A DNA stretch of 64,000 bases from Timonella sp031979385 (GTDB lineage Bacteria; Actinomycetota; Actinomycetes; Actinomycetales; Cellulomonadaceae): the NCBI GenBank assembly GCA_031979385.1, contig DALZEF010000003.1:124001-188000 (forward strand), read 5' to 3'. Below are positions 9,389-18,012 of this stretch, in pieces. A program made the translations under genes and the position numbers. The notes beneath the pieces were generated by a model that was not told the origin of the DNA, made no database searches, and saw only the letters and a program-made list of their open reading frames with translations. How positions within the stretch are numbered: position 1 is the first letter of the stretch; every line of letters starts with the position of its first letter.

Positions 9389-10483
9389 CTAGTCCGTCGT
9401 GTAAGAACCGGAGCCTGCTGGGAGAAGTTCTACCCATGTCTGGCCAGGTGCCAGGGTGACTGAGTCACCCTCATCGTTGCTCAGGGTGAGTGGGCTGGCG
9501 TTGTCCTTCTTGGACCACGTTGCCTTGATGGTCTTTCCACCCGTGGCAACGAGTGCCTCGCCGGTTCCGGTCAACTCGTAGTCAGGCACGGGGGCGTTGT
9601 TCTGAGCGTTGAACCCGGAGTCGAAGTGCTTTGCGGTGATGACGACAACGTTGGTTGCGGAGATTCGATCGCCAGACGCGACAACCGCCGGGCTGCTGCC
9701 CTCGGATCGCAGCCATACCTTCTTGGAGGAATCCCACTGCCAGGATGGCTTCGCGGCGGATGACATGTTGAGGCGCAGCGCGGTTGCGGCGCTTCCGTCA
9801 GCCACCGCACTGGCTGCCTCGTAGTTTTCGGCGAAGGCGAACTGCTCGACGGGGGTCTTGTCGTGGCTTGAGTCTGCCAGGAGTTGGAACTTGGCCAGGT
9901 CAGCGTGGAGGTTGTGCGGCGCACGACGCCCGGAGGACCGCCACATGGCGCTTTGACCACTGGTCTCGTCGAGCGATTGGATGTTCTTGTCGGCGCGCAG
10001 TTCTCGCAGGATTCCCTTTTGCCCACCGGAGTACACGAACAATCCGTTGAGAGGTGAGACAACACGGTAGTCCATTGGACGCACGGAACGCACTGGACCG
10101 ACCTCGGTTGGATACTCGGAGTGGTAGACCGCGATAAATCGAGACACGTCGAACTCGACGATGGTCTCCCACACCACGTCTGCTTTGTCGAGGCCGTACT
10201 GGGGACGTGCGGCTGCGGTGTTCTCGATCTTGACGGCAATGGCTGGCCGTTCCTCGATGCTCTCGGCTGCAACGCCGGTCAGCGGCCACACGGTTGGGAG
10301 TTCAGGTTCAGGAACGGCGCCCTTGTCCGCGGTGGGGGTTGGCGTCACGGTCTCGGTTGCCGTTTGCGGTGCAGGTTCTTCTGACGAGCAGGAAGCGAGC
10401 ATCAATGCACTCAGCGACACTGCAACGAGGCTGGCCGTTGCGGTGCGGGTTCGGCGCCAGCGCGACCGTTCGATGCGGCTCAT
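9389..10483 (-). CDS. DUF3048 (YerB-like) lipoprotein
   Basis: A 364-residue secreted lipoprotein. An arginine-rich start and hydrophobic segment end in the lipobox LASC near residue 32, followed by a Thr/Pro-rich linker. The rest matches the DUF3048 family. Segments such as RPAIAVKIENTAAARPQ, DVVWETIVEFDVSRF and GPVRSVRPMD are the conserved N-terminal part. The C-terminal part ends in a small beta domain. The biochemical role of this family is not established. The start has GGAGTT upstream. It is divergent from menE across about 95 bases. Confidence 0.88.
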   Translation of the reverse strand: MSRIERSRWRRTRTATASLVAVSLSALMLASCSSEEPAPQTATETVTPTPTADKGAVPEPELPTVWPLTGVAAESIEERPAIAVKIENTAAARPQYGLDKADVVWETIVEFDVSRFIAVYHSEYPTEVGPVRSVRPMDYRVVSPLNGLFVYSGGQKGILRELRADKNIQSLDETSGQSAMWRSSGRRAPHNLHADLAKFQLLADSSHDKTPVEQFAFAENYEAASAVADGSAATALRLNMSSAAKPSWQWDSSKKVWLRSEGSSPAVVASGDRISATNVVVITAKHFDSGFNAQNNAPVPDYELTGTGEALVATGGKTIKATWSKKDNASPLTLSNDEGDSVTLAPGQTWVELLPAGSGSYTTD

Positions 10484-10578
10484 GAGGTAACTCCTTGTGT
10501 GGCTTTCGCGGCGCCGTTCTGGCGCACGAGGTAAAGCATAGTTTCAATCAATCCTATTGCGCGCAGTAGGCTTACAGA

Positions 10579-11796
10579 GTGAGTGACGCCCCGTTTCCCG
10601 CCAATTGCCTGACCACGCCCACACCGTATTCGTTGGAGGCAGTCAAGTCGATTCTCGCGAGTGCAGGGCATGTGGTCATCCACACCTCCGGGTCCACGGG
10701 CACACCCAAGGCCGTGTTGTTGTCGGCCTCCGCCCTGATGGCGTCGGCTGCCTCTGCGGATCGCGCACTGGATGGCCCTGGGCAGTGGCTGCTCGCGCTA
10801 CCCACGGATCACATTGCAGGCGTGAACGTACTGGCACGTTCCGCCTTGGCTGGCACGCACCCGGTCACGTTGGACCGTTCGGTTCCGTTTTCTGCGTCGG
10901 GTTTCTTATTGGCGACGAGCCGACTCGTTCACCCCACCTGTTACGTTTCGCTCGTGCCCACCCAGTTGCACAGGTTGATCTCACCTGATGCTTATGGCCA
11001 TGACTCTCGTACCTCGGGTGCGTTGCAGGATGAGGTTCTTGATGCCCTGCGCGGCTATGCGGGCGTGTTAGTGGGCGGGGCAGCAATTCCCGCTCCCCTA
11101 CTGGATCGTGCGCGTGATGCCGGGATCAAGATTGTCACCACGTACGGCATGAGCGAGACTGCGGGCGGATGCGTCTATAACGGGAAGCCACTCGATATCG
11201 CCCAGGTACGTACCGATTCCTCTGATCGGGTGTGGTTGAACGGACCGATGCTCGCTGACGGCTACATCTCGGATACTGAGCTTGAGAACCTGCCGGCTTT
11301 TCCCTCCTCGAGCTTACCCTGCACCACCACCCATGCCCTGCGCGAGGACCCCGCCTTCGTCACCGATGAATCCGGTATGCGTTGGCATCGCACCAACGAC
11401 CTCGGACACCTCGACCCCCAGAGCGGACAGTTGAACATCCTTGGCCGCGCCGATGATGTCATCCTGTCCGGTGGGCTCAACATCGTCCCATCCCGCATCG
11501 AGTCCGCGCTCACTGGCCAGTATGGAATCGGCCAAGCCTGTGTGGTCGGTGTACCCGACCCCCACTGGGGGCACAAGGTAGTTGCCGTGGTGACCCAAAG
11601 CGGCGCACGTCTCGCACCGGTTGACCAGATCAGGACCGAGCTGAACGCTACCCTTGGTAAGGGGTACGGTCCGCGTGCTTTTCTCACCGTGGACCAACTG
11701 CCGCTGACAGACTCGGGGAAACCGGATCGTCGCCAAGCAGAACGCATCGCACAAGCGATGACCGCCAACCAACCCGCACGCAGTCTTAGGAAGTGA
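10579..11796 (+). CDS. menE: o-Succinylbenzoate-CoA ligase MenE
   Basis: Activates o-succinylbenzoate to its CoA ester for MenB. It is an ANL-superfamily adenylating enzyme with the P-loop-like HTSGSTGTPKAV near residue 35, TTYGMSETAGG, and the C-terminal GRADDVILSGGLN and DSGKPDRR motifs. At 405 residues it lacks much of the N-terminal domain of long acyl-CoA ligases, as is usual for short MenE proteins. The start is GTG. It is followed after 3 bases by menA and is clearly co-transcribed. Two copies of TTGNCGACGA fall inside the gene (10909, 11727), in different contexts. Confidence 0.92.
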   Translation: MSDAPFPANCLTTPTPYSLEAVKSILASAGHVVIHTSGSTGTPKAVLLSASALMASAASADRALDGPGQWLLALPTDHIAGVNVLARSALAGTHPVTLDRSVPFSASGFLLATSRLVHPTCYVSLVPTQLHRLISPDAYGHDSRTSGALQDEVLDALRGYAGVLVGGAAIPAPLLDRARDAGIKIVTTYGMSETAGGCVYNGKPLDIAQVRTDSSDRVWLNGPMLADGYISDTELENLPAFPSSSLPCTTTHALREDPAFVTDESGMRWHRTNDLGHLDPQSGQLNILGRADDVILSGGLNIVPSRIESALTGQYGIGQACVVGVPDPHWGHKVVAVVTQSGARLAPVDQIRTELNATLGKGYGPRAFLTVDQLPLTDSGKPDRRQAERIAQAMTANQPARSLRK

Positions 11797-11799
11797 AAC

Positions 11800-12669
11800 A
11801 TGGCCACCGCCCGCGAATGGATTGCCGGTGCGCGTCCGCGCACCCTACCCGCCGCCGCCGCACCCGTGCTTGTGGGAAGCGGCGCCGCCGCACAGATTGA
11901 CGGCTTCGCGTTCCTTCCCGCGCTGTTGTGCCTGCTGCTCGCACTCGCACTGCAAATCGGTGTGAACTACGCGAACGACTACTCTGACGGGGTCAAGGGA
12001 ACCGACGTGGATCGTGTGGGACCTATACGGCTCACCGCCGCACGACTCGCCTCACCGCAAGCGGTCAAAACTGCTGCACTCGGCTCACTCGGAATCGGCG
12101 CACTCATCGGACTCACACTCGTGATCCTCACCGGGCACTGGTGGCTCATCGCCGTGGGCGTCGCCTGCCTACTGGCCGCCTGGTACTACACCGGAGGGAA
12201 AAACCCCTACGGATACTCCGGCCTCGGCGAGGTCGGCGTGTTCGTGTTCTTCGGACTCGTTGCCACCATGGGAACCACCTACCTTCAGGCCGGACGGGTC
12301 TCCTGGCCGTCATTCCTGGGAGCCGTCGCAATCGGCCTCATCGCCTGCGCGATCCTCATGGCGAACAACATCCGCGACATACCCACCGATCAGCTCTCCG
12401 GCAAGCGCACGCTCGCCGTAAGAGTGGGAGACTTCCGAGCCCGCCGCCTCTACCTCGCGATGATCTGGCTGCCGTTCCCTCTGGTGCTTATCTGCGGATT
12501 CTTCAACCCTTGGGCACTGCTGGCGTTCCTCATGCTCTTTCCCGCCGTCATGCTCTCCCTGCCCATGCTCGCCGGCGCTCGCGGGAAACTCCTCGTCCCG
12601 GTTCTGGCCGGAACAGGAATGTACGAACTCGGCTTCGGGGTGCTCCTCGGTGCGGGGTTGGCCCTCTAA
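11800..12669 (+). CDS. menA: 1,4-Dihydroxy-2-naphthoate polyprenyltransferase MenA
   Basis: An integral membrane prenyltransferase (UbiA superfamily) that attaches the isoprenoid tail to dihydroxynaphthoate. It has 289 residues, mostly hydrophobic helices. The two Asp-rich motifs are NYANDYSDGVKGTD near residue 52 and NNIRDIPTDQLSGKRT near residue 187. The ATG lies 3 bases after the menE stop, with GGAAGTG overlapping the end of menE as the ribosome binding site. Confidence 0.95.
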   Translation: MATAREWIAGARPRTLPAAAAPVLVGSGAAAQIDGFAFLPALLCLLLALALQIGVNYANDYSDGVKGTDVDRVGPIRLTAARLASPQAVKTAALGSLGIGALIGLTLVILTGHWWLIAVGVACLLAAWYYTGGKNPYGYSGLGEVGVFVFFGLVATMGTTYLQAGRVSWPSFLGAVAIGLIACAILMANNIRDIPTDQLSGKRTLAVRVGDFRARRLYLAMIWLPFPLVLICGFFNPWALLAFLMLFPAVMLSLPMLAGARGKLLVPVLAGTGMYELGFGVLLGAGLAL

Positions 12670-12748
12670 CCTGAAAGCGTTCTTTCGCTTGATGATTGAG
12701 TTTCGCCGGTCCCCCAATGGACGGTAGCGAATGGTTACCAGAACCAAC

Positions 12749-12808
12749 ATGGTGATTTTGCGGGATCAACCACCATTTAAATTGACCTTAATTCCGGAAA
12801 ATCACCAT
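12749..12808. terminator. Inverted repeat between menA and DUF4229 gene
   Basis: ATGGTGATTTT and its complement AAAATCACCAT flank a loop of about 38 bases. The inner flanks (GCGGGAT / ATTCCGG) extend the pairing imperfectly. It sits between convergent genes and is a candidate bidirectional terminator, though the large loop is unusual. Confidence 0.45.
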
Positions 12809-12847
12809 ATGGGTTGTGCCTGTTTGCATGCGTGACGCACGTATCAG

Positions 12848-13099
12848 TTAGAGGTTGTCCTCGAAGTCCGCGTCCTCAGCCGCCAGACGATCAAGCGCCG
12901 AGTCCTTGCGCTCCTTACGGGAAGCCAACTGGGAGGTCAGTTCGTCGCGTTCCCTGCCAAGCAGCAGATACGACAGGAGCATGCCAAGCAGGATCGCAAG
13001 AACCCACAGCAGTGCGCCCTGGGCGCCAGCCAACTGCAGGCCGAATGCGCAGACCAAGATGAACGCGATTCTCAAAACTGAGTACTTCAGGAATGTCAC
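12848..13099 (-). CDS. DUF4229 small membrane protein
   Basis: An 83-residue protein with two hydrophobic helices (about 8-27 and 29-47) and a highly charged C-terminal half (LLGRERDELTSQLASRK). This layout fits the actinobacterial DUF4229 family, which is often found near menaquinone or cytochrome biogenesis genes. Its function is unknown. The start is GTG. It is divergent from the next gene with only 30 bases between the starts, and no clear ribosome binding site is visible, so translation may be leaderless. Confidence 0.75.
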   Translation of the reverse strand: MTFLKYSVLRIAFILVCAFGLQLAGAQGALLWVLAILLGMLLSYLLLGRERDELTSQLASRKERKDSALDRLAAEDADFEDNL

Positions 13100-13129
13100 A
13101 TCTTAAGGTTAGACCGTTAACCTTAGAAG
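13100..13129. promoter_or_regulatory. 30-bp divergent start region with quasi-palindrome
   Basis: Only 30 bases separate the GTG start of the DUF4229 gene from the ATG start of the PLDc_N protein gene. The sequence is nearly symmetrical (AAGGTTA, GACCG, TAACCTT), and the symmetry runs into both start codons. There is no room for two separate promoters with leaders. Confidence 0.5.
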
Positions 13130-13531
13130 ATGGTTAGATTCTTACTCGGATTGTTTGTGTTTGCGCTCGCAGTGTACGCGGTCTCGGATGTGATCGCGTC
13201 CACTGACCAGCGGCGGAACAATACGCCGAAGTTCATGTGGATCATCATCACACTGTTCATTCCTGTGGTTGGTCCGCTGATCTGGATCGTGTTCTCCAAC
13301 ATGACCCGCAACGTCACACCGCAGTCAACCATCCCACCCGCACAGTACTCTCGCCGTGCCAAGCCCATGAACGGTGGCCCAACCGCGCCCGACGATGACC
13401 CCGATTTCCTGTGGAAGCTCGCAGCCGAACAACGTCGCAAGGAAGCTGAGCGCAAGGCCCGCACAGAAGAGGGCACATCCAAGGACGAGGAGTCCGAAGA
13501 CGAATCCGACGGGGACTCCTCCAAGCGCTAG
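13130..13531 (+). CDS. PLD nuclease N-terminal (PLDc_N) domain membrane protein
   Basis: A 133-residue protein with two transmembrane segments (about 3-22 and 36-56). The PLDc_N signature lies between and within them: TDQRRNNTPKFMWI, then LFIPVVGPLIWI. The rest is a soluble, very acidic and lysine-rich tail. Proteins with this domain alone are common in actinobacteria and have no assigned function. It is convergent with the unknown gene at 13634 and separated from it by a strong hairpin. Confidence 0.8.
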   Translation: MVRFLLGLFVFALAVYAVSDVIASTDQRRNNTPKFMWIIITLFIPVVGPLIWIVFSNMTRNVTPQSTIPPAQYSRRAKPMNGGPTAPDDDPDFLWKLAAEQRRKEAERKARTEEGTSKDEESEDESDGDSSKR

Positions 13532-13548
13532 TCGCGCATGCCGCCGAC

Positions 13549-13609
13549 CTGTGGGTTTTCTCGCGGTCCTGTGTCATGAGTTGCCACAGGACCACGAGAA
13601 AACCCACAG
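13549..13609. terminator. Long hairpin between convergent genes
   Basis: Arms of about 25 bases with one mismatch (CTGTGGGTTTTCTCG then GGTCCTGTG, and their complements) flank an 11-base loop. It serves as a bidirectional terminator. The right arm sequence GAGAAAACCCACAG recurs at 28650-28663. Confidence 0.75.
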
Positions 13610-13633
13610 ACCGATAGCACGCAGAACTCTTCT

Positions 13634-14200
13634 CTACAGCCCTCGACCAGTCCATTCCAAGGCTTTCAACTGCGACTCTTGAAGGAGTGCTTCTGCGAGC
13701 GCGTCGTCGCAGCCTATGACTGTGTGCGCGGTGTCAGGAGTCGATGCAATCACCCATGACCTATCTGTCGCCCACAAATAACTGACCTCGAGGAAAAGAA
13801 ACGGGTCCCAGTGTTTCTCAACCGCACTAAAGAGACATTCGTTCAGTTCGCCTTCGAGTAGAAGGTAAGCCAGGCGTCCAGAAACCCATCTCATTTCGGG
13901 AGTGTCTATCCGCTCAATACGGTCGGGGCTCAAGTACCCAGCGTAGAACGCGACACAACACTGGTCTTTCGGCCCTAGAACCTTCAGCAATATCTGTTCG
14001 AGGACCTCAGTTTGTTCTTCGGAGAGCGGGACATCGTTAGCGGTGGTCGCCCGAAATGGAAGAACCGGATCGTCAACAACGTATGTTCCCGGATGCAAGA
14101 TGACTACAACCCGAGAGAAGCCCCTCGGAATGTCGCGGTCGTAATCCTCGGCCATCGCGCGAAACCACGTTTCGTTCGCCTCGCTAATCCGCGTAAACAT
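13634..14200 (-). CDS. Unrecognised cytoplasmic protein
   Basis: A 188-residue acidic protein with no signal peptide or membrane helix. I cannot assign a family. The C-terminal part, with LWATDRSWVIASTPDTAHTV followed by GCDDALAEALLQES, resembles in layout the ends of small immunity-like proteins seen beside polymorphic toxins, but no toxin gene is present. It also has three cysteines, two of them adjacent (DQCCVAF). The ATG start has a plausible reading frame up to ccsB. It is convergent with the PLDc_N gene. The codon mix is slightly richer in A/T than its neighbours, which would fit recent acquisition. Confidence 0.6.
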   Translation of the reverse strand: MFTRISEANETWFRAMAEDYDRDIPRGFSRVVVILHPGTYVVDDPVLPFRATTANDVPLSEEQTEVLEQILLKVLGPKDQCCVAFYAGYLSPDRIERIDTPEMRWVSGRLAYLLLEGELNECLFSAVEKHWDPFLFLEVSYLWATDRSWVIASTPDTAHTVIGCDDALAEALLQESQLKALEWTGRGL

Positions 14201-14241
14201 ATATAGACACTAAACGATTTTCCGTCAACGTACGCGTAGGA

Positions 14242-15246
14242 CTACCCAGCGTAGGAGTGCAGGCCGCTGAAGACGTAGTTCACGACCGTGAAGTTCATGA
14301 GCACGCAGATGTAGCCGACGAGCACAAACCAGGCGGCACGGCGTCCAGCCCAGCCACGGGTTGTCCGCGCGTGTAGGTAGGCAGCGTAGACCACCCAGAT
14401 CACGAACGACCAGGTTTCCTTCGGGTCCCATCCCCACGCGCGACCCCACGCCTCGTCAGCCCAGATCGCACCGCCGATGATGGTGAAGGTCCACATGACG
14501 AAGCCCCACGCGTTGATACGGAAGGACAGCGCCTCGAGTTTGTCCGGCGTGGGAAGCACATCGAGCCAGCCCCAGTTCAGTTTGCCGTCGTTCTTGGCGC
14601 CTCGAAGCAACTGCAGGATAGACACCACGAAGGCCACGGTCAGCACACCGGTGGCCCCCACTGCAACGCCCACGTGGATGACCAGCCAGTATCGCTGCAA
14701 GGCCGGCTGTACGGCATCCGCCTGAAGGTGGAACGCCTGCAGGGCAACCATCAGGAAGGTCACGACAAGGAAGGTCACGAAGACACCGACGTAACGGATC
14801 TCCTTGAACAGCTGAACGCCAAGGAACACCACAACCGCTGCGAGCGTACCGGTGATGGTGAACTCGTACATGTTTGCCCAGGGAACCCGGCCAGCCGCGA
14901 GGCCACGGGTGATCACTGCCGCGAAGTGCAGGAACAGGCCAACCCAGGTGGTTGCCATGGCAATGCCGAGTGCCTTGGTGTTACGACCAACGTAGGTGAT
15001 GGATGAATCGGCTTCGCTGACTAGGGCTACCCCACCCGTGTTGGCTGCCTCCGTCGTCTTGTTTACGGCAGGAGCGGGCACGGTGGCAGATGCAGCGGCA
15101 GTCCCAGCTTCAAGCTTTTCGCGTCGGCGCAAGCCCACAGCATCCGACACCTTCGCGAGGTCGAACGCAAAGCACACCATAGCGATCGTGTAGGCCGTGA
15201 CGGTGGCCCACACGAAGTAGTCGCTCAGTTCTGCAACGTTTGTCAT
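14242..15246 (-). CDS. ccsB: Cytochrome c biogenesis protein CcsB (CcsA/ResC-type haem handling)
   Basis: An integral membrane protein of 334 residues. With ResB it exports haem and attaches it to apocytochrome c (System II). The haem-binding WWD motif is WGRAWGWDPKE at about 267-277. Conserved histidines flank it (for example HFAA at 108 and LVIHVGV near 191). There are about eight membrane helices and a soluble Ala-rich loop at 45-75. It is the last gene of the leftward operon after resB. Confidence 0.93.
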   Translation of the reverse strand: MTNVAELSDYFVWATVTAYTIAMVCFAFDLAKVSDAVGLRRREKLEAGTAAASATVPAPAVNKTTEAANTGGVALVSEADSSITYVGRNTKALGIAMATTWVGLFLHFAAVITRGLAAGRVPWANMYEFTITGTLAAVVVFLGVQLFKEIRYVGVFVTFLVVTFLMVALQAFHLQADAVQPALQRYWLVIHVGVAVGATGVLTVAFVVSILQLLRGAKNDGKLNWGWLDVLPTPDKLEALSFRINAWGFVMWTFTIIGGAIWADEAWGRAWGWDPKETWSFVIWVVYAAYLHARTTRGWAGRRAAWFVLVGYICVLMNFTVVNYVFSGLHSYAG

Positions 15247-15342
15247 GTCATTCCTTTGTGGGCGGCTGACTTCCCCAACCCAAGGGAGGTTCAGCCTGTG
15301 CGGGCGGCCGGCTACCCGGCCAGGTGGTGTCTGAACAAAATC

Positions 15343-17139
15343 TTACAGTTCGCGTCGAGCCAGTCTCAGGGCCTCGCGTTCCTCATCGGACAAGGGCTTA
15401 GTGGGTTCCAAAGCCTGCGCCACACCGTCGACTTCTCCCTGTAGTCCGGAGTCGTCTCCGCGGGCCAGACCGGCGAGCGCCACGTGCGTGGTTCCGTCTG
15501 GCTGTTCGACCGCACGGACCCAGACACGGCGGCGTGGGGTGAACAGGGAAAGGGAGATGCCCACAAGTGCGGCAACGGACGAGATCAGGAGCCAGATCAA
15601 GGTTGGGTCGTAGCGCAGGTCAAACGCGGCGAAGCGTGGGATGTCGGAGAACTCGATGGTGCCCAGTCCATCCGGAAGCTCCACGGTCTGCCCCAGAGCG
15701 AGCAGGATGGGGTCTGGGTTTTCTTCCGTCGCGGTCACCTTGGTCATGTTCTCGGTGGCGAGCCGGTACACGTTTTGTGGGATGCCGTCGTCGAGGCCGA
15801 GGTCGCCGCGGTACAGGTCGAGCACGAGAACCGGGTTGAGCGCCTCGGGATAGATGGACCGCATTCCTCCGTCGGTGAGGTCTGCGGTGGGTAGTAGGTA
15901 GCCCACGAAACCGAGTTGTTCGCCGGTCGAGACGTCGGGAACCTTGATGACGCCCTTGGAGGTGTATTGAGCGTCTTCTGAGAGGAATGGTACGGCCCCG
16001 GAGAAGGCGACTTCACCTGCGGCGTCGCGTACGGTCACGGTTGGTGCGTGGCCATTGCCCATCAGGTACACCTTTGCCCCACCGAGATCGAGCGGATAGT
16101 TGACCTTGATCGTCTCTTGGAAGGACTCGCCATCTGCGGTTTCCACGCTCATGTGGGCGGTGAAGTCCTCGGCAGCGGAATCGGAGGCGCGAAACTTGGA
16201 CTCGAATCGGTCGAGTGTGATGATCCAGGGTTCCATCGAGTCCTCGGAGAACCAAGCTCCGTGCTCGAACGTGTTATAAGCGACCTGCGCGTTGGCGAAT
16301 CCGCGTCCTTCGATCAGGATTGCTTGACCACGATATTCGAGGAGTTGTCCGGTTCCAAACGAGATGAGGATACCCACGAGCGAGAGGTGGAACAGCAGGT
16401 TACCGGTCTCCTTGAGGTAGCCGCGTTCGGCGGAGACGGTCCAGGTGGTGCCATTCTCTTGTGTGACGGCGGTACGGAACCGTGGCAGGAATTTCAGGCG
16501 TCCGCGCAGGTGTCGTTGTGCGGTGAGAGCGGCAGTGTGCGCCGCTCCCCCATTTTCACCGGTCGACGCACCCGAGTTGGCCTGTTCAGGTGCCAAAACA
16601 ACATTGGCTTTGGCCGGGAACCGGTTGAACACACGCGGAGTCTTAGGCGGCGCTGAACGCAGGGCCTTGTAGTGCACCTTGGTGCGCGGCAGGATGCAGC
16701 CGATCAGCGAGATGAACAGCAGCAGGTATATGGCCGCGAACCAGGGCGAGGCGTACACGTTGAAGAAGCTCCACTTGTCCAACAGCGGACCGAGCGTTGG
16801 GTTGTCCGCGATGTACTGGTTCACCCCGGCCAGGTCGTGGGCGCGCTGTGGGAACAGCGATCCCGGCAGCGCCGCAACTGCCAGCAGCATGAGCAGCATG
16901 AGCGCCACACGCATCGAGGTCAGTTGCCGCCACAGAAAACGCATCCACCCCACGAATCCGAGTTGCGGGCCGGCAACGGTCCGCTTCGGTTTAGCGTCGT
17001 GTTCTGGCTGGGTTGCACCAGTCACGAAGGCATCTTCGATGCCTTCCGGTTGGTAGCTGGAACCAGCGGCGTCCTGATTGTCGACGAGCCGATCCGATTC
17101 GTTGTCGCCTCTGGACCCAGCGTTGTTGCGTGTTGTCAT
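15343..17139 (-). CDS. resB: Cytochrome c biogenesis protein ResB
   Basis: The partner of CcsB in haem delivery and ligation, with 598 residues. Residues 1-65 are disordered. Three N-terminal membrane helices follow (about 80-105, 132-150, and one near 235), then a large extracytoplasmic domain, and a last helix near 528-548 (TLIWLLISSVAALVG). The start codon abuts the ccdA stop, so translation is probably coupled. The disordered N-terminal coding part carries a copy of the TTGNCGACGA motif at 17078-17087. Confidence 0.92.
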   Translation of the reverse strand: MTTRNNAGSRGDNESDRLVDNQDAAGSSYQPEGIEDAFVTGATQPEHDAKPKRTVAGPQLGFVGWMRFLWRQLTSMRVALMLLMLLAVAALPGSLFPQRAHDLAGVNQYIADNPTLGPLLDKWSFFNVYASPWFAAIYLLLFISLIGCILPRTKVHYKALRSAPPKTPRVFNRFPAKANVVLAPEQANSGASTGENGGAAHTAALTAQRHLRGRLKFLPRFRTAVTQENGTTWTVSAERGYLKETGNLLFHLSLVGILISFGTGQLLEYRGQAILIEGRGFANAQVAYNTFEHGAWFSEDSMEPWIITLDRFESKFRASDSAAEDFTAHMSVETADGESFQETIKVNYPLDLGGAKVYLMGNGHAPTVTVRDAAGEVAFSGAVPFLSEDAQYTSKGVIKVPDVSTGEQLGFVGYLLPTADLTDGGMRSIYPEALNPVLVLDLYRGDLGLDDGIPQNVYRLATENMTKVTATEENPDPILLALGQTVELPDGLGTIEFSDIPRFAAFDLRYDPTLIWLLISSVAALVGISLSLFTPRRRVWVRAVEQPDGTTHVALAGLARGDDSGLQGEVDGVAQALEPTKPLSDEEREALRLARREL

Positions 17140-18012
17140 TTACACCACCGTGCTCGTGTAGCCGATCCAGATGGACATCTTGTTGGACAGTGCCGTCCAC
17201 CAGCCTGCTGCCATCGCGATTCCGAGGATGAGGAGCATTCCACCGCCGATCCGCATGATGGTGAGGCGGTGCTTGCGCATGAACCCGAGCGCTTTCTTTG
17301 AGCGTTCGAGTCCGACGGCGATGATGAGGAAGGGCAGTCCAAGTCCCAGCGAGTATGCAACGGCGAGGATCGCACCGCGCGCCGCCGACCCTTCGGAGAG
17401 CGCCAGCGAGTTGATTGCCACGAGGGTGGGGCCAAGGCACGGCGTCCAACCAAGTCCGAACACGAACCCCAAGATCGGTGCGCCGAGCAGCCCTGAGTTG
17501 GGGACATAGTGCAGTTTCGCCTCGTTACGCAGTGCGGGAATCACACCAATGAAGGCCAGACCCATCACTGCGACGAGCACACCCAACACCCGGGTGACCG
17601 TGTCACTCCACTGGGCGAGTGCCACACCGAGCGCGCCTGTCGCTACACCGGCCACAACGAAAACGAAGGTGAACCCCGCAATAAACAGGGTGATCCCCAC
17701 AAAGATGCGGCCACGCCCTGCAGACCAGACCCGACGCACACGTGAGGTGCGTCGGGAAGCCGCCGAATCGTCGGCAATCTGTGTGGAAGGCGCCCGCGGG
17801 GTGCCAGCCTGCGAGCCAGCCAGACCGCCAAGGAAGCCAACATACCCGGGGACAAGTGGAACAACACAGGGAGAGGCAAAGGACACGAGACCTGCGATCA
17901 ATGCAACGGGAATTGCGAGCGCCATCGATCCAGAGAATGCCGTCTGCGCAAAGGAGTCACCGATTCCGGTGGCGAGCGGCGCCCCTGCCGTGAGGACGGG
18001 CAGTGAAGTCAC
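17140..18012 (-). CDS. ccdA: Cytochrome c biogenesis thiol transporter CcdA
   Basis: Carries reducing equivalents across the membrane to ResA. It is a six-helix DsbD/CcdA family protein of 290 residues. The two redox cysteines are in SFASPCVVPLVPGY and GLGWTPCLGPT. The start is GTG, overlapping the resA stop codon by GTGA, so the pair is translationally coupled. A polar loop at 80-110 is longer than in minimal CcdA proteins. Confidence 0.93.
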   Translation of the reverse strand: MTSLPVLTAGAPLATGIGDSFAQTAFSGSMALAIPVALIAGLVSFASPCVVPLVPGYVGFLGGLAGSQAGTPRAPSTQIADDSAASRRTSRVRRVWSAGRGRIFVGITLFIAGFTFVFVVAGVATGALGVALAQWSDTVTRVLGVLVAVMGLAFIGVIPALRNEAKLHYVPNSGLLGAPILGFVFGLGWTPCLGPTLVAINSLALSEGSAARGAILAVAYSLGLGLPFLIIAVGLERSKKALGFMRKHRLTIMRIGGGMLLILGIAMAAGWWTALSNKMSIWIGYTSTVV

